A DNA stretch of 6,233 bases from Erysipelotrichaceae bacterium (GTDB lineage Bacteria; Bacillota_I; Bacilli_A; Erysipelotrichales; Coprobacillaceae). The DNA is taken from positions 1 through 6,233 of the forward strand of contig JAJQDJ010000070.1 in the NCBI GenBank assembly GCA_021202205.1, given 5' to 3'. The translations under genes were made by a program, and so were the position numbers. Positions 1 to 6,233 of this stretch are shown here, in pieces (the stretch's first letter is position 1; each line of letters begins with the position of its first letter). The notes under the pieces are model-generated. The model saw only the letters and a list, made by a program, of their open reading frames with translations, did no database searches and was not told the origin of the DNA.

Positions 1-89
1 TTAATGCCTTGACTCTCTTTTATTTAACTGTCCATTTTACAGGGTACATTTTATTAAAACAATCCTTTTTTCGATATTTGAATTTAATA

Positions 90-118
90 TTTTCAAATAA
101 TGTAAATTCATGTATAAT
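90..118 (+). promoter_or_regulatory. Probable sigma-A-type promoter of the nucleoside ABC transporter operon
   Basis: A perfect TATAAT stands at 113-118. The hexamer TTTTCA at 90-95 matches four of six bases of the TTGACA consensus, with a 17-bp spacer. Transcription would start near 124-126, leaving a leader of only about 15 nt that begins almost at the ribosome binding site. The upstream stretch 1-89 is A+T-rich and shows no convincing gene, riboswitch or strong hairpin. The promoter call is inferred from sequence match only, and TATAAT-like strings are common in such AT-rich DNA, but its placement just before the gene supports it. Confidence 0.55.
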
Positions 119-125
119 GACAAAG

Positions 126-142
126 AAAGGAGTGAGAAAATG
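126..142 (+). promoter_or_regulatory. Ribosome binding site and start that define the ATPase gene
   Basis: AAAGGAG at 126-132 sits 7 nt before the ATG at 140-142. An in-frame ATG at 110 would add ten residues, but it has no Shine-Dalgarno sequence and overlaps the predicted -10 box, so it would lie upstream of the transcript start. The 140 start also gives the usual family length of about 510 residues. Confidence 0.8.
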
Positions 143-1672
143 GAGTATGCAATTGAGATGCTTAATATCACGAAAGAGTTTCCAGGTATTAAAGCAAATG
201 ACAATATCACGTTACAAGTAAAACGTGGTGAAATACATGCACTATTAGGGGAAAATGGAGCAGGTAAATCAACACTCATGAGTATTCTATTTGGTTTATA
301 TCAGCCTGATATTGGGGAAATACGTATCAATGGTGAAAAAGTTACAATTAATGACCCTAATGATGCCAATAAGTATAATATCGGGATGGTACATCAACAT
401 TTTAAGCTAGTACATAATTTTACGATACTAGAGAATATTGTTTTAGGGGTAGAGGAAACAAAGCATGGTGTTTTAAGTTTGGATAATGCTCGTAAAAAAG
501 TTATGGCATTATCTGATCAATATCATTTAAATATTGAACCTGATAAGCTGATTTCTGAAATAACTGTGGGAATGCAACAACGTGTTGAAATTTTGAAAAT
601 GTTATATAGAGACAATGAAATTTTAATATTTGATGAGCCAACAGCAGTTTTAACACCTCAGGAAATTACAGAATTAATGGGTATTATGAAAGGATTGAAA
701 ACAGAAGGTAAATCTATAGTTTTTATTACCCATAAGCTTGATGAAATTAAAGAAGCTGCAGACCGTTGTACAATCATTAGAAAAGGTCAATATGTTGACA
801 CTGTTGATGTAGCAACAACAAGTAAAGAAAAAATGTCTGAATTGATGGTTGGACGTAAGGTTAATTTCAACGTGGAAAAGGGAGAAGCTCATATTGGAGA
901 AACGGCTTTAAAACTTGAAAATGTATCATATTTACCTAGACATGCGACTAAGAAGGTTTTAAATAATGTTTCCTTTGAAGCTCACAAGGGAGAAATTACA
1001 TGTATAGCAGGTATTGATGGTAATGGACAAACTGAATTAGTATATGCAATTTATGGTCTTATTCATCCTACTGAAGGTAAAATTATTATGAATGATAAAG
1101 ATATAACTAATGAAACAATTCGCCAAAGAACATTGGATGGAATGGCCTGTATACCTGAAGATAGACATAAACATGGATTAGTATTAGATTATAATTTAGC
1201 AGAAAATATTGTATTGAAAAATTATTTTCAAAGTCCTTATTCTAACAAAGGTATTTTGAATTTCAATAAGATTTATGAACATGCCAATGAATTAATTGAA
1301 AAATATGATGTTAGATCAGGAGAAGGTGCTTATTCTATTACACGTGGTATGTCTGGTGGAAATCAGCAAAAAGCTATTATTGCACGTGAAATTGAAAGCG
1401 GTGCCGATGTGTTAATTTGTGTCCAACCTACTAGAGGTTTGGATGTCGGTGCGATTGAATTTATTCATTCTCAAATAGTTAAACAAAGAGATGAAGGTAA
1501 AGCTGTATTATTGATATCACTTGAACTAAGCGAAGTTATGTCAGTGAGTGATCGTATTTTAGTTATGAGTGAAGGCGAAATTGTTGCTGATGTGAAACCT
1601 GAAGAAACAAATGAACAGGAATTAGGATTATACATGTCTGGAAGTAAGAGGGGTGTTGGATATGAGAAATAA
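140..1672 (+). CDS. nupO: Nucleoside ABC importer, duplicated ATP-binding protein (NupO/YufO-like)
   Basis: This is a 510-residue cytoplasmic ATPase with two fused nucleotide-binding domains, energising a BMP-family (nucleoside-type) importer together with the two permeases that follow. In domain 1, Walker A is GENGAGKST at residues 37-45, the Q-loop is near Q86, a divergent signature (VGMQQ) lies at about 143-147, Walker B is ILIFDEP at 161-167 and the switch histidine is H198. Domain 2 is degenerate at its ATP motifs: the Walker A-like stretch GIDGNGQTE (291-299) has Gln for the Lys, and the Walker B region reads ICVQPTRGLD (426-435), without the Asp-Glu pair. Its signature MSGGNQQK (404-411) is intact. 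Such asymmetry is typical of the RbsA/YufO group, so one composite ATP site probably does most of the hydrolysis. The 3' end overlaps the next gene by 11 nt. The substrate is inferred from the family: guanosine or other nucleosides are likely, but it is not proven here. Confidence 0.93.
   Translation: MEYAIEMLNITKEFPGIKANDNITLQVKRGEIHALLGENGAGKSTLMSILFGLYQPDIGEIRINGEKVTINDPNDANKYNIGMVHQHFKLVHNFTILENIVLGVEETKHGVLSLDNARKKVMALSDQYHLNIEPDKLISEITVGMQQRVEILKMLYRDNEILIFDEPTAVLTPQEITELMGIMKGLKTEGKSIVFITHKLDEIKEAADRCTIIRKGQYVDTVDVATTSKEKMSELMVGRKVNFNVEKGEAHIGETALKLENVSYLPRHATKKVLNNVSFEAHKGEITCIAGIDGNGQTELVYAIYGLIHPTEGKIIMNDKDITNETIRQRTLDGMACIPEDRHKHGLVLDYNLAENIVLKNYFQSPYSNKGILNFNKIYEHANELIEKYDVRSGEGAYSITRGMSGGNQQKAIIAREIESGADVLICVQPTRGLDVGAIEFIHSQIVKQRDEGKAVLLISLELSEVMSVSDRILVMSEGEIVADVKPEETNEQELGLYMSGSKRGVGYEK
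1647..1664 (+). promoter_or_regulatory. Ribosome binding site and start choice for the first permease
   Basis: The purine run AGAGGGG at 1647-1653 lies 8 nt before the ATG at 1662-1664. In-frame GTG (1653) and TTG (1656) codons sit on or right next to that purine run and so cannot use it. ATG 1662 is therefore the best start and puts the initiation region inside the last codons of the ATPase gene, which suggests translational coupling. Confidence 0.65.
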
Positions 1673-2768
1673 ACCAGGTTTTAAGGTATTTTTATCATCT
1701 CTTTTAGCAATTGCTGTTGGTTTGTTAGTTGGTTTTATTATTATCATGGTGACAAATCCATCACAAGGAATCAGAGCATTTGTTATTTTAGCTCAAGGTG
1801 GTTTTTATAAAGGACTGCGTAGTACAGGCGATGTATTATATTATGCTGTTCCTATTATGATGACAGGTTTAGCAGTAGCATTTGCTTTTAAATGTGGTAA
1901 CTTCAATATTGGTGTAACTGGACAATATACAATGGGTGCTTTTACAGCATTATTCTTGGCCATTAAATTAGAAGGTGTTATACCAAGTAGTATTTTATGG
2001 ATTATATGTTTGATTGCAGCGGCTGCTGCAGGAGCTTTGTGGGCATTTATTTCAGCTGTTTTAAAAGCCTATAAGAATGTGAATGTCGTTATTTCTGGTA
2101 TCATGCTTAACTATATCGGCATGTTACTTACTGTTGATTGGGTTAAAAGATTTATCTTTGATCAAAGTAAAGCAAGATCATATACGGCTAATATCGCTGT
2201 ACCTAAATTTGGTTTAGATAAAATATTTAGTGGTTCTAGTATTAATGGTGGAACGATAATAGCTATATTAGTATGTATATTGGCATGGTACATATTGAAT
2301 AAAACGACGTTTGGTTATGAATTAAAAGCTTGTGGCCATAATGTTGATGCAAGTAAATATGCTGGTATGAATGAAAAAACATGTACAATTATGTCAATGC
2401 TATTAGCTGGTGCATTTGCTGGACTTGGTGGTGGCTTAACATATATAGCTGGTTCAGGTAAAGCATTAGCCATTACAGAGACAACATTAGCTGAAGGTTT
2501 TAATGGTATTCCTGTTGCCTTATTAGGTGCAAATAGTCCATTAGGATGTATTGCAGCTTCTATATTTATTGCTTATATTGATTTAGGTGGTACTTATATG
2601 CAAGCATGTAATATTCCAGTTGAGATAATTGATGTTATCGTAGCTGTTATTATTTATTTTAGTTCATTCTCATTATTAATTAAGAGTGTACTTGATCAAT
2701 TTATGGAAAAACATCCTAGTAAAAATGATCAAAAACAGATAGAAAATAACGAAGGAGGTAGCGAATAA
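1662..2768 (+). CDS. nupP: Nucleoside ABC importer permease 1 (NupP/YufP-like)
   Basis: This 368-residue integral membrane protein belongs to the branched-chain/ribose-type permease family (BPD_transp_2). It should form half of the transmembrane channel with the next gene product. A short basic N-terminus (MRNKPGFK) precedes the first hydrophobic helix (residues about 10-30). Further membrane segments are visible at about 62-77, 88-102, 111-135, 143-158, 197-212, 243-263, 284-306 and 322-341. The cytoplasmic loop FGYELKACGHNVDASKYAGM (217-236) matches the family's conserved ATPase-contact element, and the Gly-rich stretch AGAFAGLGGGL (249-259) follows it. The last 25 or so residues are polar and charged, a cytosolic tail whose final codons contain the ribosome binding site of the next gene. 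It overlaps the ATPase gene by 11 nt and shares one base with the next start (TAATG). Assignment to this permease family is secure; nucleoside specificity comes from the gene set. Confidence 0.92.
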   Translation: MRNKPGFKVFLSSLLAIAVGLLVGFIIIMVTNPSQGIRAFVILAQGGFYKGLRSTGDVLYYAVPIMMTGLAVAFAFKCGNFNIGVTGQYTMGAFTALFLAIKLEGVIPSSILWIICLIAAAAAGALWAFISAVLKAYKNVNVVISGIMLNYIGMLLTVDWVKRFIFDQSKARSYTANIAVPKFGLDKIFSGSSINGGTIIAILVCILAWYILNKTTFGYELKACGHNVDASKYAGMNEKTCTIMSMLLAGAFAGLGGGLTYIAGSGKALAITETTLAEGFNGIPVALLGANSPLGCIAASIFIAYIDLGGTYMQACNIPVEIIDVIVAVIIYFSSFSLLIKSVLDQFMEKHPSKNDQKQIENNEGGSE

Positions 2769-3730
2769 TGTCATTAATTTATTTCTTATTTAGACAAACT
2801 TTATACTTCGCTATTCCATTAATGATTGTGGCTTTAGCTGGTATGTTCAGTGAACGCAGTGGTGTTGTAAATATTGCCTTAGAAGGTATTATGATATTTG
2901 GTGCTTTCTTTGGTGTATACTTTATTCATTTTATGCAGTTAAATGGTACGATGAGTGGTATGCCATTATTGTTTTGTGCATTATTGGTTGCTGGTTTTGT
3001 TGGTGGCATATTTGGCTTGCTTCATGCTTTTGCCTCTGTCACACTGAAAGCTGATCAGACCATATCTGGTACGGCTTTGAATATGTTAGCACCAGCATTT
3101 GGTTTATTCTTCGCTAAAACAACTTTAGATGGTGTTTCTCAAGTCTTGTTTAGTAATGAATTTAGAATCACTGCTGTACCAGGACTTAGTAGTATTCCTG
3201 TTATCGGAGATTTATTCTTTAAGAATTGCTATGTTACGACATTATTAGGAATTATTATCTTAATAGGTTCATGGTTTGTTATGTATAAAACAAAATTTGG
3301 ATTAAGAATTAGAGCTTGCGGAGAAAATCCTCACGCTGCTGATGCTGCTGGTATCAATGTTATTAAGACGAGATATATTTCAGTTATTATTTCAGGTATT
3401 TTAGGTGGTATTGGTGGTTTGATATATGTTATACCAATCGCGACAGAATTTGAAAGTGATGTTGCTGGTTATGGTTTCTTAGCTATGGCAGTACTTATCT
3501 TTGGTAATTGGAAACCATGGCGTATTGCAGGTGCAGCATTCTTCTTTGGTCTAATGAAAACATTATCTTATTCATATACATCTATTGGTTTCTTAAATGC
3601 ATTAAATATGCCTGGTGTTGTGTATAAGCTTATTCCTTATGTAGCAACTCTAATAGTTTTGGTTATTACATCTAAAGATTCACAAGGTCCACGAGCCAGT
3701 GGTGTACCGTACGATAAATCGTCGAGATAA
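2768..3730 (+). CDS. nupQ: Nucleoside ABC importer permease 2 (NupQ/YufQ-like)
   Basis: This 320-residue membrane protein is the second permease subunit, expected to pair with the preceding one as a heterodimeric channel. The family hallmarks are clear: SERSGVVNIALEGIMIFGAF at about 28-47, and the cytoplasmic loop FGLRIRACGENPHAADAAGI at 177-196, followed by the Gly-rich ISGILGGIGGL (208-218). Hydrophobic segments lie at about 9-25, 38-56, 67-90, 104-116, 155-173, 203-224, 236-247, 253-265 and 285-301. The polar C-terminal tail ending in PRASGVPYDKSSR is also typical of YufQ-type permeases. A strong ribosome binding site (AAGGAGGT, 2752-2759) sits 8 nt before the ATG, and the start overlaps the upstream stop by one base, so the two permeases are probably made in a coupled, equal ratio. 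It is the last gene of the operon: a terminator begins 2 nt after its stop. Confidence 0.93.
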   Translation: MSLIYFLFRQTLYFAIPLMIVALAGMFSERSGVVNIALEGIMIFGAFFGVYFIHFMQLNGTMSGMPLLFCALLVAGFVGGIFGLLHAFASVTLKADQTISGTALNMLAPAFGLFFAKTTLDGVSQVLFSNEFRITAVPGLSSIPVIGDLFFKNCYVTTLLGIIILIGSWFVMYKTKFGLRIRACGENPHAADAAGINVIKTRYISVIISGILGGIGGLIYVIPIATEFESDVAGYGFLAMAVLIFGNWKPWRIAGAAFFFGLMKTLSYSYTSIGFLNALNMPGVVYKLIPYVATLIVLVITSKDSQGPRASGVPYDKSSR

Positions 3731-3732
3731 TT

Positions 3733-3762
3733 GGTCAAGAAAATTCTTGACCTTTTTTGTTT
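3733..3762 (+). terminator. Rho-independent terminator of the transporter operon
   Basis: The arms GGTCAAGAA (3733-3741) and TTCTTGACC (3744-3752) are perfect inverted repeats, in practice an 8-bp stem with a 4-nt loop. Six T residues (3753-3758) follow immediately, then GTTT. It starts just after the permease stop codon and ends before the next promoter. On the opposite strand there is no comparable T-run, so it appears to act in one direction. Confidence 0.9.
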
Positions 3763-3787
3763 AACTTTGAAGAAATAAGAGTATAAT
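3760..3787 (+). promoter_or_regulatory. Probable promoter of the ymfF-ymfH gene pair
   Basis: A perfect TATAAT lies at 3782-3787. The -35 region is weak: TTTAAC at 3760-3765 (16-bp spacer) or TTAACT at 3761-3766 (15-bp spacer). The expected start of transcription is around 3793-3795, giving a leader of about 20 nt. Its position straight after a strong terminator and 29 nt before a gene start makes a real promoter likely, even though the -35 box is poor. Confidence 0.6.
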
Positions 3788-3802
3788 AGGACTATACAAA
3801 AA

Positions 3803-3818
3803 AAGGAGGATTTATGTG
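3803..3818 (+). promoter_or_regulatory. Ribosome binding site with overlapping ATG-TGA and GTG start
   Basis: AAGGAGG at 3803-3809 is followed 6 nt later by GTG (3816-3818), which opens the ymfF-like frame. An ATG at 3814-3816 lies in another frame and is followed directly by TGA (3817-3819). The gene must therefore use the GTG, or another downstream start, because an ATG start would stop after one codon. The next in-frame ATG (residue 7) lies too far from the Shine-Dalgarno sequence. Confidence 0.8.
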
Positions 3819-5090
3819 AAGTCAAGTTATCAAATGCAGGGATATACGTTACATCTTATACCTACAAAGAAGTTTAAGACAATAAATATATCATTAAGGT
3901 TACAAAGTCCTTTAACAAAGGACAATACAACTCTTAGAACCTTATTAACTTTTGTATTAATTGCAGCAACAAACAAATATCCTACAACTAAAGATTTGGC
4001 ATCTTATTTAGATGATAACTATGGTGCAAGTTTATCGACAAATATTAATACGAAAGGAAAATCACAAGTCATTAATATTCATACAAGCTTTGTGAATGAT
4101 GTCTATTTACCAAATAAAGAGAATTTAACAAAAAATATGATAGAACTCATCAGTGACTTATTATTTGATTCATATATTAAAGATGGTGCGTTTAATGATA
4201 AGATTGTTGAAATGAAAAAAACTGAATTAAAAGCCAGATTACAAATGGATAAAGATGATAAGTTTACATATTCTTTAAATAAGTTATTTGATTATATGGG
4301 TCAAGATTGTGTGTTGGGTATTCCCAATACTGGTTATGAAGAAAAAATAGATGAAATAACAGGTACTCAGTTATATCAATATTTTTTAGATTCTATCAAT
4401 AATGATAAGAAAGAAGTATATGTAGTAGGAGATATTGATGAAAATATTGTTGATTTGTTTGATCAATATTTAAGGTTCCCAACTCATAACAATAATTATG
4501 ATTCATCTTATATTTATACAAATCATAAAAATGAAGTATTGGAAATTATTGAAACGCAGGATATTACTCAATCAAAATTAAATATGGGTTTTAGTATAGA
4601 TGTTGATTTTAATTCAAAATATCATTATGCTTTTACCATATTTAATGCAATATTTGGTGGTTTTTCACAATCTCGATTATTTAAGGTTGTAAGAGAAGAA
4701 AATAGCTTATGTTATTATGTTTCATCTAGTTATGATGCTTTTAATGGCATAATGATTGTTAATGCAGGTATTGAAGCTGATGATTATGAGAAGACCAAGA
4801 CATTAATATTAGAACAATTGCACGATTTAAAATCAGGACATATAGAGGATAAAGAAATAGATCTAGCTAAGATAATGTTAAAAAATTCACTAATCAAAAC
4901 AAAAGATGAAGCTGGCAGTATGATTACATTAGCATATAATCGAGATATTGTTGGCAAAAAAGAAAGTAATGAAGAATATATTGAAAAACTTATGCAAGTA
5001 AGTAAAGAAGATCTTATTAACGTATCACAAAATATTCAATTAGATACCATATTCTTTTTGACTGGAAAGGAGTTCTATGGAAATCATTAG
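3816..5090 (+). CDS. ymfF: M16 peptidase-family protein, non-catalytic partner (YmfF-like; EF-P modification-associated)
   Basis: This 424-residue protein has the two-domain insulinase/M16 fold and the normal YmfF length. The zinc motif HxxEH is absent: where it would stand the N-terminal helix reads TFVLIAATNKYPT (about 45-57), followed by the family-typical LASYLDDNYGASL (61-73). The C-terminal domain keeps the substrate-binding element: GGFSQSRLFKVVREENSLCYY (281-301), with R287 and Y300/Y301. This is the pattern of the non-catalytic subunit of an M16 heterodimer, which supplies binding residues to a zinc-bearing partner, here the gene that overlaps it by 14 nt. No signal peptide or membrane segment is seen, so it should be cytosolic. 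In Bacillus-type genomes the YmfF/YmfH pair sits beside ymfI and has been associated with 5-aminopentanol modification of EF-P; the molecular role is not clear. M16 pairs also mature peptides in RiPP clusters, but no precursor peptide is visible here. Confidence 0.9.
   Translation: MKSSYQMQGYTLHLIPTKKFKTINISLRLQSPLTKDNTTLRTLLTFVLIAATNKYPTTKDLASYLDDNYGASLSTNINTKGKSQVINIHTSFVNDVYLPNKENLTKNMIELISDLLFDSYIKDGAFNDKIVEMKKTELKARLQMDKDDKFTYSLNKLFDYMGQDCVLGIPNTGYEEKIDEITGTQLYQYFLDSINNDKKEVYVVGDIDENIVDLFDQYLRFPTHNNNYDSSYIYTNHKNEVLEIIETQDITQSKLNMGFSIDVDFNSKYHYAFTIFNAIFGGFSQSRLFKVVREENSLCYYVSSSYDAFNGIMIVNAGIEADDYEKTKTLILEQLHDLKSGHIEDKEIDLAKIMLKNSLIKTKDEAGSMITLAYNRDIVGKKESNEEYIEKLMQVSKEDLINVSQNIQLDTIFFLTGKEFYGNH
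5066..5079 (+). promoter_or_regulatory. Ribosome binding site and start of the ymfH-like gene inside ymfF
   Basis: AAAGGAG at 5066-5072 lies 4 nt before the ATG at 5077-5079. Both are inside the last codons of the ymfF-like gene, whose TAG stop is at 5088-5090. The 14-nt overlap suggests coupled translation of the two M16 subunits. Confidence 0.75.
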
Positions 5091-6162
5091 AGATGAAAAT
5101 CTTCAAGAAAATTTGTATTTTGAAAAAATGGATAATGGCTTAAAAGTCTATTTACTGCCAAAACCAGGTTTTTCTAAAACTTACGGTCTATTCTCAACCA
5201 GATTTGGATCCATTGATACAACATTTGTACCACTCAATGAAGAAGAAATGATAACAGTTCCTGATGGTGTAGCCCATTTTCTAGAACATAAAATGTTTGA
5301 AATGAGTGATGGCGATGCGAGTGATAAATTTGCATCTTTAGGTGCACAAACAAATGCTTTCACTTCATCAACTCGTACAGCTTATTTATTTAATACAACA
5401 AGCCATGAAAATGAATGTATAGAGTTATTGTTAGATTTTGTTCAGGAAATTTATTTAACAGATGAAAATGTCGAAAAAGAAAAGGGAATTATTAATCAGG
5501 AAATTGGTATGTATGATGATGATCCTGACTGGAGATGTTATTTTGGTAGCATTCAAAATCTTTATAACAATCATCCTATTAAAATCGATATTGCTGGTAC
5601 TGTAGAAACAGTAGCTCAAATAGATAAAGATATATTAGAAAAATGTTATCATACTTTCTATCATCCAAATAATATGATGTTATTGGTGGTAGGAAATATT
5701 GATGCATCAAAGACAATGGAACTGGTTAGAAATAATCAAAAACATAAACATTTTGAAAAACCACAAAAGATTATTAGAAAAGAAGTCGTTGAAGAAAATC
5801 ATATTTCTGTTAAAGAAAATATCTTGCATATGGATGTCATCATGCCAAAAATTATTGTATCTATTAAAGTGAATGATATTTTATCAGATTCTAAATTAAA
5901 GCTTAAAAGAGAATTAGCAATGAATGTATTATTAGATTTACTTTTTGCTAAAAGTTCTGATATTTTTGAAACATGGAGTAGGGAAGGTATTATTAATGAC
6001 AGTTTTTCTGCTAACTTTACCCAAGAAAGAGACTATTCATTTATTCAAATTGGTGGAGACAGTAATAAACCAGCAGAATTAAAAGATAGAATATATCAGC
6101 TTATAAACGATATGAAAAATTATAAAATTAATCAGCTGGATTTTGAACATGTAAAAAAGTAA
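5077..6162 (+). CDS. ymfH: M16 zinc peptidase (YmfH-like), cut short by an in-frame TAA
   Basis: This is the catalytic half of the M16 pair, a cytosolic zinc metallopeptidase-type protein. The zinc site is intact: HFLEH at residues 67-71 (H67 and H71 ligands, E70 catalytic base), with E142 as third ligand and E135 seven residues earlier, in VEKEKGIINQEIGMYDDDP (132-150). The N-terminus (ENGLKV-like DNGLKVYLLPKPGFSKTY, 19-36) and the stretch TWSREGIINDSFSANF are typical of YmfH. The frame stops at TAA 6160-6162 after 361 residues, whereas the family is usually near 425-430. The same frame continues beyond the stop with family-like sequence, so the stop is premature. The N-terminal catalytic domain is complete, but the last part of the C-terminal domain would be missing, which probably harms folding or pairing with the YmfF-like subunit. 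It may be better annotated as a pseudogene, unless the stop is a base-call error or is read through. The proposed role, linked to EF-P modification, comes from family context. Confidence 0.85.
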   Translation: MEIIRDENLQENLYFEKMDNGLKVYLLPKPGFSKTYGLFSTRFGSIDTTFVPLNEEEMITVPDGVAHFLEHKMFEMSDGDASDKFASLGAQTNAFTSSTRTAYLFNTTSHENECIELLLDFVQEIYLTDENVEKEKGIINQEIGMYDDDPDWRCYFGSIQNLYNNHPIKIDIAGTVETVAQIDKDILEKCYHTFYHPNNMMLLVVGNIDASKTMELVRNNQKHKHFEKPQKIIRKEVVEENHISVKENILHMDVIMPKIIVSIKVNDILSDSKLKLKRELAMNVLLDLLFAKSSDIFETWSREGIINDSFSANFTQERDYSFIQIGGDSNKPAELKDRIYQLINDMKNYKINQLDFEHVKK

Positions 6163-6233
6163 AACATTGGGTTATTGATAAGTGTCTATAATTCACCTGA
6201 GACAATAGCCAGTATGTTTAGTCGTTACTATTT
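6163..6233 (+). pseudogene. ymfH: Continuation of the ymfH-like frame after the premature stop (partial, runs off the window)
   Basis: Directly after TAA 6160-6162 the same frame stays open for 23 codons to the window edge. It reads NIGLLISVYNSPETIASM and then FSRYY. This looks like the conserved YmfH segment that follows FE-x-V/I-K-R/K-K in relatives (a helix entering S-x-E-x-I-A-x-x-F-x-R-Y). The other two forward frames close quickly after the stop (TAA at 6189-6191, TGA at 6176-6178). No Shine-Dalgarno sequence precedes the internal ATG at 6214, so separate translation of this piece is unlikely. About 40 more residues would be expected past the window end. Confidence 0.7.

Noticed and set aside
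9..38. Second promoter candidate, TTGACT (9-14) with CATTTT (33-38)
   Set aside because: The -35 box is good, but the -10 matches only three of six bases; the TATAAT at 113 is far better.
41..71. Possible terminator: AGGGT (41-45) with ATCCT (62-66) before a T-run at 66-71
   Set aside because: The stem is only five pairs including a G-T pair, the loop is about 16 nt, and one arm runs into the T-run, so it is too weak to call.
9..221. A 70-codon open frame on the + strand at the left end
   Set aside because: It overlaps the ATPase gene by about 80 nt in another frame, crosses the promoter, has no ribosome binding site at its start and no recognisable protein features.
674..892. Minus-strand open frame inside the ATPase gene, and similar ones at 37-279, 3637-3825 and 5181-5363
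   Set aside because: They lie opposite well-recognised coding sequence or promoter/terminator signals, have no family resemblance, and are expected by chance in AT-rich DNA.
291..1440. Loss of Walker A Lys and Walker B Asp/Glu in the second ATPase domain as a sign of decay
   Set aside because: The same degenerate second site (GxxGNGQ and QPTRGLD) is normal in this transporter ATPase group, and the frame is intact.
3816..5090. Missing HxxEH in the ymfF-like protein as an inactivating mutation
   Set aside because: YmfF proteins normally lack the zinc motif and act beside the HxxEH-bearing YmfH; length and other motifs are normal.
6153..6191. Programmed -1 frameshift as the way to make full-length YmfH
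   Set aside because: The -1 frame ends at TAA 6189-6191 and carries no M16 resemblance; the conserved continuation is in the original frame.

Overview
The window is strongly A+T-rich, and every convincing gene lies on the + strand. The proteins read like those of a low-GC Bacillota. The combination of very AT-rich codons, strong AAGGAGG-type ribosome binding sites and this gene order suggests a gut Erysipelotrichia-like or related Bacilli-type organism, but the exact taxon cannot be fixed from this stretch alone.

Layout: positions 1-139 are non-coding as far as I can tell and carry a probable promoter. Positions 140-3730 hold a tight three-gene operon encoding the ATPase and two permeases of a BMP-type (NupNOPQ/YufNOPQ-like) nucleoside ABC importer. 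The genes overlap by 11 and 1 nt. A strong intrinsic terminator follows the last stop directly (3733-3762). A new promoter lies at about 3760-3787, and then come two overlapping M16 peptidase-family genes, ymfF-like (3816-5090) and ymfH-like (from 5077).

How the genes work together: NupO-like ATPase, NupP-like and NupQ-like permeases should form one importer. The lipoprotein that delivers the substrate is not in the window and probably lies upstream or elsewhere. YmfF (no zinc motif, but with the C-terminal R/Y substrate-binding element) and YmfH (HxxEH zinc motif) look like the non-catalytic and catalytic halves of one M16 pair. In Bacillus-type genomes these two genes are linked to ymfI and have been associated with 5-aminopentanol modification of elongation factor EF-P.

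The main anomaly is at the right edge. The ymfH-like frame is cut by a TAA at 6160-6162, yet the same frame continues downstream with recognisable M16 family sequence to the end of the window. The visible gene is therefore about 65 residues short of the usual length and is either a nonsense mutant, a recoded gene or a base-call error. I saw no CRISPR array, tRNA, rRNA, insertion sequence or clearly novel system.
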